A stretch of DNA of 14,385 nucleotides, from NCBI GenBank assembly GCA_949742895.1, contig CATJRT010000204.1, positions 1 to 14,385 of the forward strand, in the 5' to 3' direction. Below, one piece after another: positions 5,801 through 12,964 of the stretch. A program made the position numbers and the translations under genes. Numbering within the stretch: position 1 is the stretch's first letter; each line of letters opens with the position of its first letter. Under the pieces are notes generated by a model. It searched no databases. It was not told the origin of the DNA and saw only the letters and a list, made by a program, of their open reading frames with translations. The DNA comes from an uncultured Eubacteriales bacterium (GTDB taxonomy: Bacteria > Bacillota_A > Clostridia > Oscillospirales > Oscillospiraceae).

Positions 5801-8338
5801 AAGCGCTGTCCTTGTCGTATCCCTGGCATAGCTCACAGGATAATAATGCAGGTTTACATACACGCCCAGGAAAATGGCGTTCGCAGGCACCGCAGCGATG
5901 TTTGCGGCACGTGTCAAAGCACTTCCGTTGGTAGCATAAGTATTGTTCGCAGTGCGCTTGAACGAGCTGTTAAGCGTACCGGCTGCACTGATGTCGTTTG
6001 CAGTGAAGGTTCTTGTCACCCAGATGACCGTTTTACCGCTGCCGTCCACAAAACCGGTCAGTTTGTTTTCGCCGACTACGACAGGCTTCACCGGAGACGC
6101 GGCCTGGTTTTCCACCTTATACAATGCACCGGGGTCGCCCACAACGGTGATCTTGTACAGCAGGGTAACGCCCTCATCGGAAACCAGGATGGTCTCGTCC
6201 ATGTTGGCCGGGATGTACGCATTGGCTGCGGACACAATATTCCAGTCGGGTCCGTCCTCCATGGAGCGGGTGACAAGTTCGTGGGTGAATTCACCCAGCT
6301 CAGATTTGTTGACCTGAACGCCGTTGGCCCGCACAGTGAAGCTGCTGGCCTCGTCCTGAACAGATACGGTGTTGTAAAGTTTAACAGGGGAATAAGACTG
6401 CTGAGTTGCCAACGTATAGTCGTCGCGGTTGCTCTTTGTCTTGTCGTACCTGGGAAGGGTAAACCTTGCCGTCAAGGTCAGTTTGCCGGAAGGCACAGTC
6501 ACGGTCCAGGTAAGGCCATCCGTATTGGCGGCAATTTCCGTTCCGTCTTCGGCGTAAAGTTTGATGGGCTCATAGGGATCGCCATATTTGTCCACATACT
6601 TATTCGCGCCAAAGATAACTTTAGAAGTGCCGGCAGTTCCATCCCTCAGCACGTCGGTCAGAATAACCTCCTTCTCGCTGCTGCTCAGGTTGGAGATTTC
6701 AATAGTCCATTCAATGGTCTGGGCCATCTTGACCGCAGGTGCGGAAGCAGTCTGAGCTACAGTCAGGTAGTTCAGTTGGGGAACTTCCTCAATCTCTGCG
6801 GTGTTACAGATGGTGCAGGAACGGGCCTTTTTACCGGGGGCATCATAAGTTGCCTCTGTGGTGACGGTCCAATCGGTATAGTCGTGTGCGCCGGTGGCAG
6901 GGATCACGTCACGGCCTTCCTGAACCTTGCCGCAGATGGAGCATACCACGCCGGCGGTCAGGCCGGAATTCCCACAGTTGGCGGGCTGTTCCTCAACATC
7001 TACCCAGTTGTGGGGGCAGTGTGCGGCTTTGAGGGCCACGTTGCCGCTCCCGGTGTTAGCGGTAAACTGTTTGCTATAGACACTGTCATCATCCAGCTTA
7101 TCGCCCCAGCGGGCAGCGCTGCCGCTGTCGCCAGAGCCGTCGTAATACCAGCCGGTGACGGCTTCGCCGTTGGCCAGGGTCCAGTCGCCGGTGCTGCTCA
7201 GAGTCAGGCTCCTGGTAACATAGATATCGTCGCCCATGCCGTCGGCGGTGTTGCCGTAAACCGCGCCGCCGTTTACAGTCAAGTCTTTCGCATAAATTGC
7301 ACCGCCCTTGTCGCCGGCGGTGTTGCCTGTGATGGTGCCGCCGGACACAACGATTTTGCCGCCGCTGCCAGCCCAAACGGCACCGCCGTTGCCCGTTGCG
7401 GTATTGCCTGTGATGGTGCCGCCGGCAATCGTGAGGGTGGCTGTGGACTGACTGCCGTTCACATCAATTGCGCCGCCGATGGTAGAGCCATAGCTCTCTC
7501 TGCCGGCACCTCCGGTGATGACGCCGGTGCCGGCGCTGTCCTCGATGATGAGGTCATAAGTTCGAATACCGGCGCTGCCGAGAGGCCAGAAGGTGATGGT
7601 CGCGCCGCCATTGCCGGTGATGGTGTGGCCGTTCAGGTCGAAGGTCAGCTTGAAGCTGGTCTGCCCCAGCGCGATGAGGGCCCTGACATTGACGCTTTCA
7701 TTTACATCGTCCAGCAGAGTGAGGCTCCACTCGGCAATACCATCATAATAGTGCGCATTATACACTGCATCCAGCGCGTCCTGCAAAGTATCATAGTATC
7801 TGCCGTTTCCTTCGGCCTCCACATAGGCGGCTGCTTCATCCTCGCTGACCACCTTTTCCCAACGGGCGTAGAGGTTCAGCGTTGCTGAGGTGCTGGAGAC
7901 GTACGTGTCTCCGTCCTGATAACTATCGCCGGAAGCATCGGCTGTCTGTGTAGTCCAGCGGACCAGCTCATAGCCCTCGTAGCTGCAATCATCGGGGCAA
8001 ACCAGTATCGCTGAGGATCCCTTTGCAGAGACTGTTTTTACCGAAGTGCTGCCGTCAGGGTAATTGTAGTGATAATTTACCGTGATGGTCGGCGTTGTCG
8101 GCTTTGCCGCTGCTGCCGGCTCAACGGCCCCGGCGCCAGCCGCTTCAAGGTCCACGCGGTCTGCGTTGAGCTCCTCCTTTGCCGCGTCGGGCGTCAGCTC
8201 CTCTGCGGCGGCTTCTCCCACTGCTTCTGCGTGGCCGTGCTCATCCGGCTCGGCTGCGAACGCACTGACGCTGAGCAGGCTGAGGACCATGCTCATGGCC
8301 AGCAGGAGGGCCAATGCTTGTTTCAGTTTTTTTGCCAT
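2897..8338 (-). CDS. Large secreted SLH-domain surface protein with beta-helix, InlB-like and MBG/YDG-like repeats
   Basis: A 1813-residue exported cell-wall protein. Residues 1-28 form a signal peptide (MAKKLKQ, a long hydrophobic run, AFA cleavage site). An InlB_B-like unit ends at YARW (157-160). Residues about 230-370 are right-handed beta-helix repeats with GGTITGNT and GGAIY motifs. CxxC modules follow (C441, C455, C466/C469, C508/C511), then a DUF11-like region (about 525-635), a second InlB-like unit ending YAVW (1060-1063), and a second CxxC module (C1066, C1085/C1088, C1106/C1109). Tandem MBG/YDG-like repeats lie at 1421-1586, and a Pro/Glu/Asp linker at 1598-1623. Three SLH domains (about 1627-1795) carry TRGM, TREQ and TRAQ at 1665, 1724 and 1790 and should hold the protein on pyruvylated wall polymer (family knowledge). 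An upstream in-frame extension of 47 codons was rejected: ATG 8336-8338 follows AAGGAG by 9 bases and begins the signal peptide. Adhesin or matrix function is inferred. A cyclic di-GMP riboswitch precedes the gene. Confidence 0.9.
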   Translation of the reverse strand: MAKKLKQALALLLAMSMVLSLLSVSAFAAEPDEHGHAEAVGEAAAEELTPDAAKEELNADRVDLEAAGAGAVEPAAAAKPTTPTITVNYHYNYPDGSTSVKTVSAKGSSAILVCPDDCSYEGYELVRWTTQTADASGDSYQDGDTYVSSTSATLNLYARWEKVVSEDEAAAYVEAEGNGRYYDTLQDALDAVYNAHYYDGIAEWSLTLLDDVNESVNVRALIALGQTSFKLTFDLNGHTITGNGGATITFWPLGSAGIRTYDLIIEDSAGTGVITGGAGRESYGSTIGGAIDVNGSQSTATLTIAGGTITGNTATGNGGAVWAGSGGKIVVSGGTITGNTAGDKGGAIYAKDLTVNGGAVYGNTADGMGDDIYVTRSLTLSSTGDWTLANGEAVTGWYYDGSGDSGSAARWGDKLDDDSVYSKQFTANTGSGNVALKAAHCPHNWVDVEEQPANCGNSGLTAGVVCSICGKVQEGRDVIPATGAHDYTDWTVTTEATYDAPGKKARSCTICNTAEIEEVPQLNYLTVAQTASAPAVKMAQTIEWTIEISNLSSSEKEVILTDVLRDGTAGTSKVIFGANKYVDKYGDPYEPIKLYAEDGTEIAANTDGLTWTVTVPSGKLTLTARFTLPRYDKTKSNRDDYTLATQQSYSPVKLYNTVSVQDEASSFTVRANGVQVNKSELGEFTHELVTRSMEDGPDWNIVSAANAYIPANMDETILVSDEGVTLLYKITVVGDPGALYKVENQAASPVKPVVVGENKLTGFVDGSGKTVIWVTRTFTANDISAAGTLNSSFKRTANNTYATNGSALTRAANIAAVPANAIFLGVYVNLHYYPVSYARDTTRTALNLYYTITDEDGNVVVPATQIDASRYIRSCTAGSIYDTEEAAKAIGSYLYVKFLVDAELSSGKVYTITFTEGNLKGHLGHELYNNPRTLDFEPSYETTYVLDLGNIEEDGTVKAGSIENWSRILKLNYNGNSEGVENVPDPQFIANMSSTSFGDGVYINNDKAVFTIPDQIPTRVGYSFLGWSENSDTTAAVYQPGGEYTVTEHTALTPWEGTLYAVWAECSHENVTYTTNGNGAHNGVCDDCGAPVAGHQEHTLDSKNQCELCGAKMFTLRLKVSTSSILSNNNHYFVTDDYVINYVVRNEAGDEILAGQASKPHGATGTAYPELGTLELSEGTYTVELDPVKESFEATGVYNDQTTFVTAKATLKITETTSAKNKQTIGELVAKYVDACATYLDTDGAGIQTDYYYSKGSPYYKVKSYEKDGDSVAYWKDSTGRKVEVGALSPILQSNADGTKYVTLTAVYQSQQINWTLDVDEANVNALNGIYDGQNHRVNTVTVTATDGNGKAETFEVTPNADSIEWNGHTVRVDASYVRAGNAVTASYARNAGDYTVTYTLRADGETVAASEPYTFSIAKAPLTVKTGSAVKTYDGTALTAAECELAGLMAGDEDEVYSFKATGSLTDAGAVENTYTLTFKTYSGPTGSYRPADNYEISEELGVLTVEKALLIVTTESAVKIYDGQPLTAEGHVEGLVEADAGQVTLNVTGTQTEIGSSENTYELIWGETSPDNYEIQEELGTLTVNREIFISEIVIPSTPEPSEDPGEDITDPDNPPLSGAPVETIFADLAEGAWYISAVQFVYDNGIMDGVGGGSFAPGTNTTRGMVVTILHRMENKPSAAAGSFNDVLADKYYTDAVNWAAEQGIIKGYGNGSFGPEDNVTREQFVAILYRYAQLRGYDVSARADLSAFTDAGMVSEYAVEAMSWANAVGLIRGTSTTTLSPAAMATRAQVAAILMRFNENVAPKANDTV
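3581..4078 (-). repeat. Two tandem MBG/YDG-like repeat domains inside the surface protein
   Basis: Residues 1421-1507 and 1509-1586 of the surface protein align by eye. Each starts with a hydrophobic strand, then GSAVKTYDG or ESAVKIYDG, a GL(M/V) turn and an ENTY segment, and ends in NYEI-x-EELG-x-LTV. The second copy is slightly shorter. A more divergent third copy may begin at NGIYDGQNH (about 1328-1336). Such domains act as stalk-like spacers in bacterial surface proteins (family knowledge). Confidence 0.7.
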
Positions 8339-8364
8339 ACTTTCATTCTCCTTTTCAGAGTGAT

Positions 8365-8465
8365 GAAATTCTGGCAGCTGGGCTGGCATGGCGGTTCCCC
8401 TTACCGCTGTAGCTCCCTGGCTTTGCGTCCCGCCCTTTCGAAACGGTTTGCTCTTTTCAAAATTC
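8365..8465 (-). promoter_or_regulatory. Cyclic di-GMP-I (GEMM-I) riboswitch
   Basis: Read on the minus strand, the leader contains GCAAACC (8445-8451), a GAAA tetraloop (8436-8439) closing a short stem, and GGGACGCAAAGCC (8419-8431). This is the signature core of the class I cyclic di-GMP aptamer. The second helix is GCGG (8404-8407) with CCGC (8391-8394), followed by the ATGCCAGC segment that stands where the consensus has a U-G-G-C-A-G-C-type strand. P1 closes the fold: GAATTTTG (8458-8465) with CAGAATTTC (8365-8373), one bulged base. The aptamer ends 11 bases before the AAGGAG ribosome site (8348-8353), with no terminator hairpin between it and the start codon. Control of translation is therefore the simplest inference. 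Whether ligand turns the gene on or off cannot be read from the sequence. Confidence 0.88.
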
Positions 8466-8487
8466 CGCTGGGGACACACAGGGGAAT

Positions 8488-8530
8488 TGCTCGCCTTGGG
8501 CGAGCAGGGAAAAGGCGTACGCCTTTTCCC
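8488..8530. repeat. Two abutting perfect inverted repeats in the surface-protein leader
   Basis: TGCTCGCC (8488-8495) and GGCGAGCA (8499-8506) form an 8-bp hairpin with a 3-base loop. Directly beside it, GGGAAAAGGCGT (8507-8518) is followed at once by its exact reverse complement (8519-8530), a perfect 24-base palindrome. Both lie in the leader transcribed ahead of the riboswitch. Neither has a T run typical of a terminator. A leader-RNA structure, a protein-binding site or a dispersed palindromic repeat are all possible. Confidence 0.75.
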
Positions 8531-8643
8531 AAAATCAGGCTTGTCAATATCGACGTCCGGATGCGTTGCGGCGTATCAGTCCGGCTCTTCTGCGATTTAA
8601 TGCACAAAAGTGAGCGGGTATAACAAACTTGATTTTCCTGGTA

Positions 8644-8672
8644 ATTATACCAAGCCGTAACTCGGATTTCAA
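8644..8672 (-). promoter_or_regulatory. Strong sigma-A-type promoter of the surface-protein gene
   Basis: On the minus strand, TTGAAA (8667-8672), a 17-base spacer and TATAAT (8644-8649) preceded by TGG give a near-consensus extended -10 promoter. Transcription from about 8637 creates a leader of roughly 300 bases holding the two hairpins and the riboswitch. The surface-protein gene can therefore be expressed independently of the methionine operon upstream. Confidence 0.8.
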
Positions 8673-8840
8673 GTGGTTTTGTATCTTGAGATAAAATTTT
8701 GTAACAAATACCGACTTAACCGTCCTGCTTCCACATTGCTTGCCAAGTTGCGGGGACGTGAGGTTTGCTATTTTTCCCGACCGAGTGAAAATGGGACAAA
8801 AATGAATGTCAAACGGGCTCAGGCTGCAGCGGATCTCCGG
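8673..8840. other. Intergenic stretch with no recognised feature
   Basis: These bases lie between the end of the methionine operon and the surface-protein promoter. They are more AT-rich than the flanks. No clear intrinsic terminator for the methionine operon was found. The best pairing on the minus strand, GACA with TGTC around a T-rich loop near 8800-8815, is too weak to call. Read-through from the operon into the surface-protein leader is therefore possible. Confidence 0.4.
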
Positions 8841-10604
8841 TTACAGTTTTTTCAGAATGCGGGTCATCAGGGGGGTCCGCTTAAAGGGCGTCATGAGGTA
8901 GAGACCGTCTGTATAAGGGGCAATCTCCGCCGCGATGCGGGTAGAGATTGTCGCCGCCAGGGCTTCCGCCTCGTCCCTGTCCTTCCCTTCGTACAGCGTG
9001 ATGATCTCATCGCAGATGTGCATACCGGAAATTTCATTGTTGAGGAAGCAGGCGTTTTTATGGCTCACCACAGGGAGGATGCCGCCCAGGAGCTTGCCCT
9101 TCAGGACGCTCCTGGCCAGCTTCAGGTTTTCCAGCGCTTCCCGGGACAGGACCGGCTGGGTCAGGAAGCCTGCGGCGCCGCTGGCTTCCTTTTCCAGGGC
9201 CAGCTTGAGCTGTATGTCAAAGTTCCGGGCGTTCAGGTTCAGTGCGCCGAAGATGAGGAAGGGGGTGTGGAGGACCGTGCCGTTGAGGCCGCTGACATAG
9301 CGGATGAGCTGCCGGGAGTTGAAGTTGAACACGCTTTTGACCTCGTCCCGGCTGTCGGTAGGGATGGGATCACCAGTGACCAGCAGCACGTTGTGGACGT
9401 GCTCGATGGAAAGCCCCAGCAGTAGGGCCTTGGTGGCGTTCAGGTTCCGGTCCCGGCAGGTCATGTGGGGCAGGACCTCCATCCCCAGCTCCCGCTTGAT
9501 TTTGCAGGCCAGCAGGGAGCTATCCGCCCGAGGTCGGCCGATGGGGTTGTCGGCGATGGTGACAACGTCCGCCCCTGCGCTGCGCAGGGCGCGGATGCCG
9601 TCCAGGAAAAAGCCGATGCCGTCGTCCAACGGAGGGTCCAGCTCCACGGCGATGACCCGCTGTCCCCGGTCCAGCTTTTCCGCCAGGGGGTTGATGCCGG
9701 GGACAGGACGGGGGCCCGGTTCCCGGCTGGACTGGAAAGAGACGGCGGGGAGGACGGGAGTGGCCAGCGCGGCGGCGGCCCCGGCAATGTGGGCGGGGGT
9801 GGTGCCGCAGCAGCCGCCCACGATGGCCGCGCCGGCCTGAACAAGCTGGGCCAGCTTCTGGGCGAAGTAGTCCGGCGTACCCTGGAACGCCGTCCGGCGG
9901 CCCAGCACAGTGGGATAACCGGCGTTGGGCATGACGGAGAGGATCGCGCCGCCGGTGTCCAGGGTGCGGATGTACTCCAACAGGTGGTGGGGGCCGGACA
10001 TACAGTTGAAGCCTACGGCGTCCACCTCGTCCAATGCGGCGGTGCGCCGGAACAGGGCCTGTCCGGACAGGCCCTCACGGGTGATGCCGTCGAAGGACAC
10101 GGCGAAGGAGACCAGAAGAAAGGCGTCGGGGCACCGGGCCTTCAGGTGCGCGGCCAGCTCCGGAACGCCGTCGTCGGTGGGCAGGGTCTCCACCAGGAAG
10201 TGGCGCACGCCATGCTCCAGAAAGATATCCGCCTGACGGTAATAGTTTTCTCTGCGGCAGAGGGCCTTTTCCTCCGGCGCGGGCCCTATGTCCGCGAACA
10301 CGTAAGCGCCGAAGGGGGCGGCGCAGTCCAGGGCCAGGCGGCAGGCGGATTCGATGATCTGCCGGGCCAGGGCCTCGTGCCCCTGGGCCAGATCTGCTCC
10401 GGCGGTGAAGGTGTTGGTCTTGACGGCGCGGCAGCCGGCCTCCAGATAGGCGCGGTGGATGGCGGCGATCTCCTCCGGATGGTCCATGCAGGCCAGTTCG
10501 CAGCGCTCGCCGGCCCGGCCGGACAGGGCGGCAAAGCAGGTGCCCATGGCTCCGTCGAACAGCAACGGGGTTCCGCCCTTCAAAAACGTACGGATATCGG
10601 TCAT
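8841..10604 (-). CDS. Bifunctional homocysteine S-methyltransferase / methylenetetrahydrofolate reductase (YitJ-type)
   Basis: A 587-residue cytoplasmic fusion like Bacillus subtilis YitJ. Residues 1-280 form the homocysteine S-methyltransferase barrel: the start motif FDGAMGT lies at 16-22, and the zinc cysteines are C201 in GFNCMSG and C265/C266 in GGCCGTTP. Residues about 310-587 form the MetF-type flavin reductase that reduces methylene-THF to methyl-THF. Visible motifs are VELDPP (320-325), HMTCRDRN (380-387) and TGDP (410-413), followed by a C-terminal GLYLMTPF region. No cobalamin domain is present. The ATG overlaps the metH stop in ATGA and follows AAGGAAGG, so translation is likely coupled to metH. 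In this operon it should supply methyl-THF to MetH. Whether its N-terminal domain also uses S-methylmethionine or another donor is unknown. Confidence 0.93.
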   Translation of the reverse strand: MTDIRTFLKGGTPLLFDGAMGTCFAALSGRAGERCELACMDHPEEIAAIHRAYLEAGCRAVKTNTFTAGADLAQGHEALARQIIESACRLALDCAAPFGAYVFADIGPAPEEKALCRRENYYRQADIFLEHGVRHFLVETLPTDDGVPELAAHLKARCPDAFLLVSFAVSFDGITREGLSGQALFRRTAALDEVDAVGFNCMSGPHHLLEYIRTLDTGGAILSVMPNAGYPTVLGRRTAFQGTPDYFAQKLAQLVQAGAAIVGGCCGTTPAHIAGAAAALATPVLPAVSFQSSREPGPRPVPGINPLAEKLDRGQRVIAVELDPPLDDGIGFFLDGIRALRSAGADVVTIADNPIGRPRADSSLLACKIKRELGMEVLPHMTCRDRNLNATKALLLGLSIEHVHNVLLVTGDPIPTDSRDEVKSVFNFNSRQLIRYVSGLNGTVLHTPFLIFGALNLNARNFDIQLKLALEKEASGAAGFLTQPVLSREALENLKLARSVLKGKLLGGILPVVSHKNACFLNNEISGMHICDEIITLYEGKDRDEAEALAATISTRIAAEIAPYTDGLYLMTPFKRTPLMTRILKKL

Positions 10605-12964
10605 CCCAACACCTTCCTTGCAATTTCTACGGATTGGCGGGCGTCCTTGGCGTAGCAGTCCGCCCCGATCTGGCGGGCATACTCCGGTGTGACTACCGCG
10701 CCGCCCACCCAGACTGCCGGAGGCCGGGGCAGGGCCTTCAGCAGACGGACTGTTTCCTCCATGGCGGGCAGGGTGGTGGTCATCAGGGCGGACAGGCCCA
10801 CCAGGCGGATGTTCTGCTCTGCGGCGGTCCGGGCGACGGTTTCGGGGGGGACGTCCCGGCCCAGGTCCAGCACGTCATAGCCGTAATTCTCCAGCACGGT
10901 TTTGACAATGTTTTTTCCGATGTCGTGGATGTCGCCACGGACCGTGGCGACAATAATTTTTCCCTTTTTGACCGGTGCGCCCCCCTTGTCCGTGATGGAG
11001 GCGCGGACGGCCTCAAAGACCGCTTGGGCGGCCTGGGCGGCGCTGAGGAGCTGAGGGAGAAAGACCGTTCCCTGTTCATAGCCCTCGCCCACCTGGTCCA
11101 GTGCGGGGATCAGGTGGCGTTCCACCAGGTTCAGCTCGCTTTCCGCGTTCAGGGCCTGCTTGGCCAGACGGCCTGCGTCGGCCTTCAGGCCCCGGACGAT
11201 GGCCTCGTTCAGGGTCATCGCCGCGCTCTGGCCGGGAGCGGGCCGGGGGTCGGAGCCGCCCCCAGCGAACCGGGCCACATAGTCTTGGCACTGGCCGTCC
11301 TCCCCGGAGAGGACCCGAAAGGCGGCGACGGCGTCCAGCATTTCCCGCTGGTTAGGGTTGATAATGGGCAGGGTCAGCCCGGCGGCCAGGGCCTGGATCA
11401 GGAAGCTCTGGGTGATAAGGGGGCGGTTGGGCAGGCCGAAGGAGATATTGGACACGCCCAGCACCGTCTGGAGCCCCAGCTCATGCCGGACAGTGCGGAC
11501 GGCCTTCAAGGTTTCCGCAGCCTGGTCCTGCTGTGCGGAAACGGTGAGGGTCAGGCAGTCGATCCACACATCCTCCCTGGGAATGCCATAGGACAGGGCG
11601 GCGTCCAGGATGCGGCGGGCGATGGCGGTGCGGCCTTCGGAGGTCTGTGGGATGCCGTCCTTGTCCAGGGTCAGCCCTACCACGCAGGCGCCGTATTTCC
11701 TGACGGTGGGCAGGATACGCTCCAGCACCTCCGGATCGCCGTTGACAGAGTTTACCGCCGCCTTGCCGTTGTAGACCCGCAGGCCGGCTTCGACGGCGTC
11801 CGGATTGGAGGAATCAAGCTGTAAGGGCAGGGAGACGGCGCTTTGCAGTGTCTTGACCACCCGTGGCAGCATGGAAACTTCGTCCACGCCGGGAAAGCCC
11901 ACGTTTACGTCCAAAATGTCTGCCCCAGCCTCTTCCTGCTGGATGGCTACGTCCAGGATGTAGTCCAGGTCGTCCTCCAGCAGCGCCTGCTGGAAGCGTT
12001 TTTTGCCCGTGGGGTTGATGCGCTCGCCGATGACCCGTACGCCGTCCAGCCGGGTGGGAGTCGTAGGGGTACATACAAAGCTGCCGCCCGCATAACGGCG
12101 GGGGGCGGGAGCTTTTCCGGACAAAGCGGCCTTCAACTGCCGGATATACTCCGGAGAGGTGCCACAGCAGCCACCGAAGATGGTGACGCCGTATTCCAGG
12201 CAGGGGAGAAGGGCGGCGGCGAATTCCTCAGGACCCATATCGTAATGGCCGTCTACCGGGTCGGGAAGTCCGGCGTTGGGCTTGGCGATGACGGGCAGGC
12301 GGGTGTTTTTGCACAGCTCCTTCAGCAGCGGCCCAAGCTGGCCAGGGCCAAGAGAGCAGTTCAGGCCGATGGCGTCAGCCCCCAGTCCCTCCAGGGTGCG
12401 GGCCATGGAGGCAATGGTGCAGCCGGTGAAGGTGCGCCCCCCCTCGTCAAAGGACATGGTGACAAACGCCGGTAAACCGGAGTTTTCCTTGACGGCCAGC
12501 AGGGCTGCCTTGGCCTCGTAGAGGTCGGTCATGGTTTCGATGGACACCAGATCCGCCCCGGCCTGCTCTCCGGCCACGGCCACCTCCCGGAACAGCTCAT
12601 AGGCCCGCTCGAAGGTGAGGCTGCCCATAGGCTCCAGCAGCTCGCCCAGAGGTCCCATATCCAGGGATATCTTTACGTTCGTTCCGGTGGCAGCCCGTCT
12701 GGCAATGGCGATTGCGGCGGAAATTATCTCCTCCACGGTGTGGCCTGTGCCCGCCAGCTTGGGCGCGCTGGCCCCGAAGGTATTGGCGCAGATGATCTGG
12801 CTTCCGGCCTCAATATATTCCCGGTAGATGGAGTACATCAGATCCGGGTCGGTAAGGTTGACCAGATCCGGCCTGCCGCCGGGGGGCAGGCCACGCTGCT
12901 GGAGGACGGTGCCCATGGCGCCGTCCCAAATGACGATCCCATCCTGTAAAAAATCAATTCCCAC
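10601..12964 (-). CDS. metH: Cobalamin-dependent methionine synthase core, lacking the reactivation domain
   Basis: A 787-residue protein that transfers the methyl group from methyl-THF through cobalamin to homocysteine. Residues 1-285 form the homocysteine/zinc barrel (WDGAMGT at 13-19; zinc ligands C203, C266 and C267). Residues about 305-560 form the pterin-binding barrel (VIGERINPTG at 311-320, LQLDSSNP at 381-388). Residues about 580-660 form the helical cap, and 665-787 the B12-binding Rossmann domain with the DxHxxG motif (D678, H680, G683), S725 and GGAVV (754-758). It ends there, whereas Escherichia coli MetH (1227 residues) continues into an AdoMet reactivation domain. That function is encoded by the gene just upstream. 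The open frame extends 61 codons further, but GTG at 12962-12964 is chosen because GGAGG lies 8 bases before it and the conserved fold starts at once. It overlaps the upstream gene by 11 bases and the downstream gene by 4. Confidence 0.94.
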   Translation of the reverse strand: MGIDFLQDGIVIWDGAMGTVLQQRGLPPGGRPDLVNLTDPDLMYSIYREYIEAGSQIICANTFGASAPKLAGTGHTVEEIISAAIAIARRAATGTNVKISLDMGPLGELLEPMGSLTFERAYELFREVAVAGEQAGADLVSIETMTDLYEAKAALLAVKENSGLPAFVTMSFDEGGRTFTGCTIASMARTLEGLGADAIGLNCSLGPGQLGPLLKELCKNTRLPVIAKPNAGLPDPVDGHYDMGPEEFAAALLPCLEYGVTIFGGCCGTSPEYIRQLKAALSGKAPAPRRYAGGSFVCTPTTPTRLDGVRVIGERINPTGKKRFQQALLEDDLDYILDVAIQQEEAGADILDVNVGFPGVDEVSMLPRVVKTLQSAVSLPLQLDSSNPDAVEAGLRVYNGKAAVNSVNGDPEVLERILPTVRKYGACVVGLTLDKDGIPQTSEGRTAIARRILDAALSYGIPREDVWIDCLTLTVSAQQDQAAETLKAVRTVRHELGLQTVLGVSNISFGLPNRPLITQSFLIQALAAGLTLPIINPNQREMLDAVAAFRVLSGEDGQCQDYVARFAGGGSDPRPAPGQSAAMTLNEAIVRGLKADAGRLAKQALNAESELNLVERHLIPALDQVGEGYEQGTVFLPQLLSAAQAAQAVFEAVRASITDKGGAPVKKGKIIVATVRGDIHDIGKNIVKTVLENYGYDVLDLGRDVPPETVARTAAEQNIRLVGLSALMTTTLPAMEETVRLLKALPRPPAVWVGGAVVTPEYARQIGADCYAKDARQSVEIARKVLG

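Noticed and set aside
5846..7888. A 680-codon plus-strand open frame antisense to the surface protein
   Set aside because: Same reason: it mirrors the beta-helix and CxxC parts of the real protein and shows no domain or ribosome site.
8339..8479. 47-residue N-terminal extension of the surface protein
   Set aside because: It overlaps the riboswitch and would bury the signal peptide inside the protein.
8740..8790. Possible second riboswitch because of a GCAAACC-like string on the minus strand
   Set aside because: The required GGGACGCAAAGCC strand and the supporting helices are absent.
9465..11824. Two 396-codon plus-strand open frames opposite the methionine genes
   Set aside because: The minus strand carries unmistakable MetH and YitJ-type proteins there. 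The antisense translations are Gly/Ala/Gln-rich and unrelated to known families.
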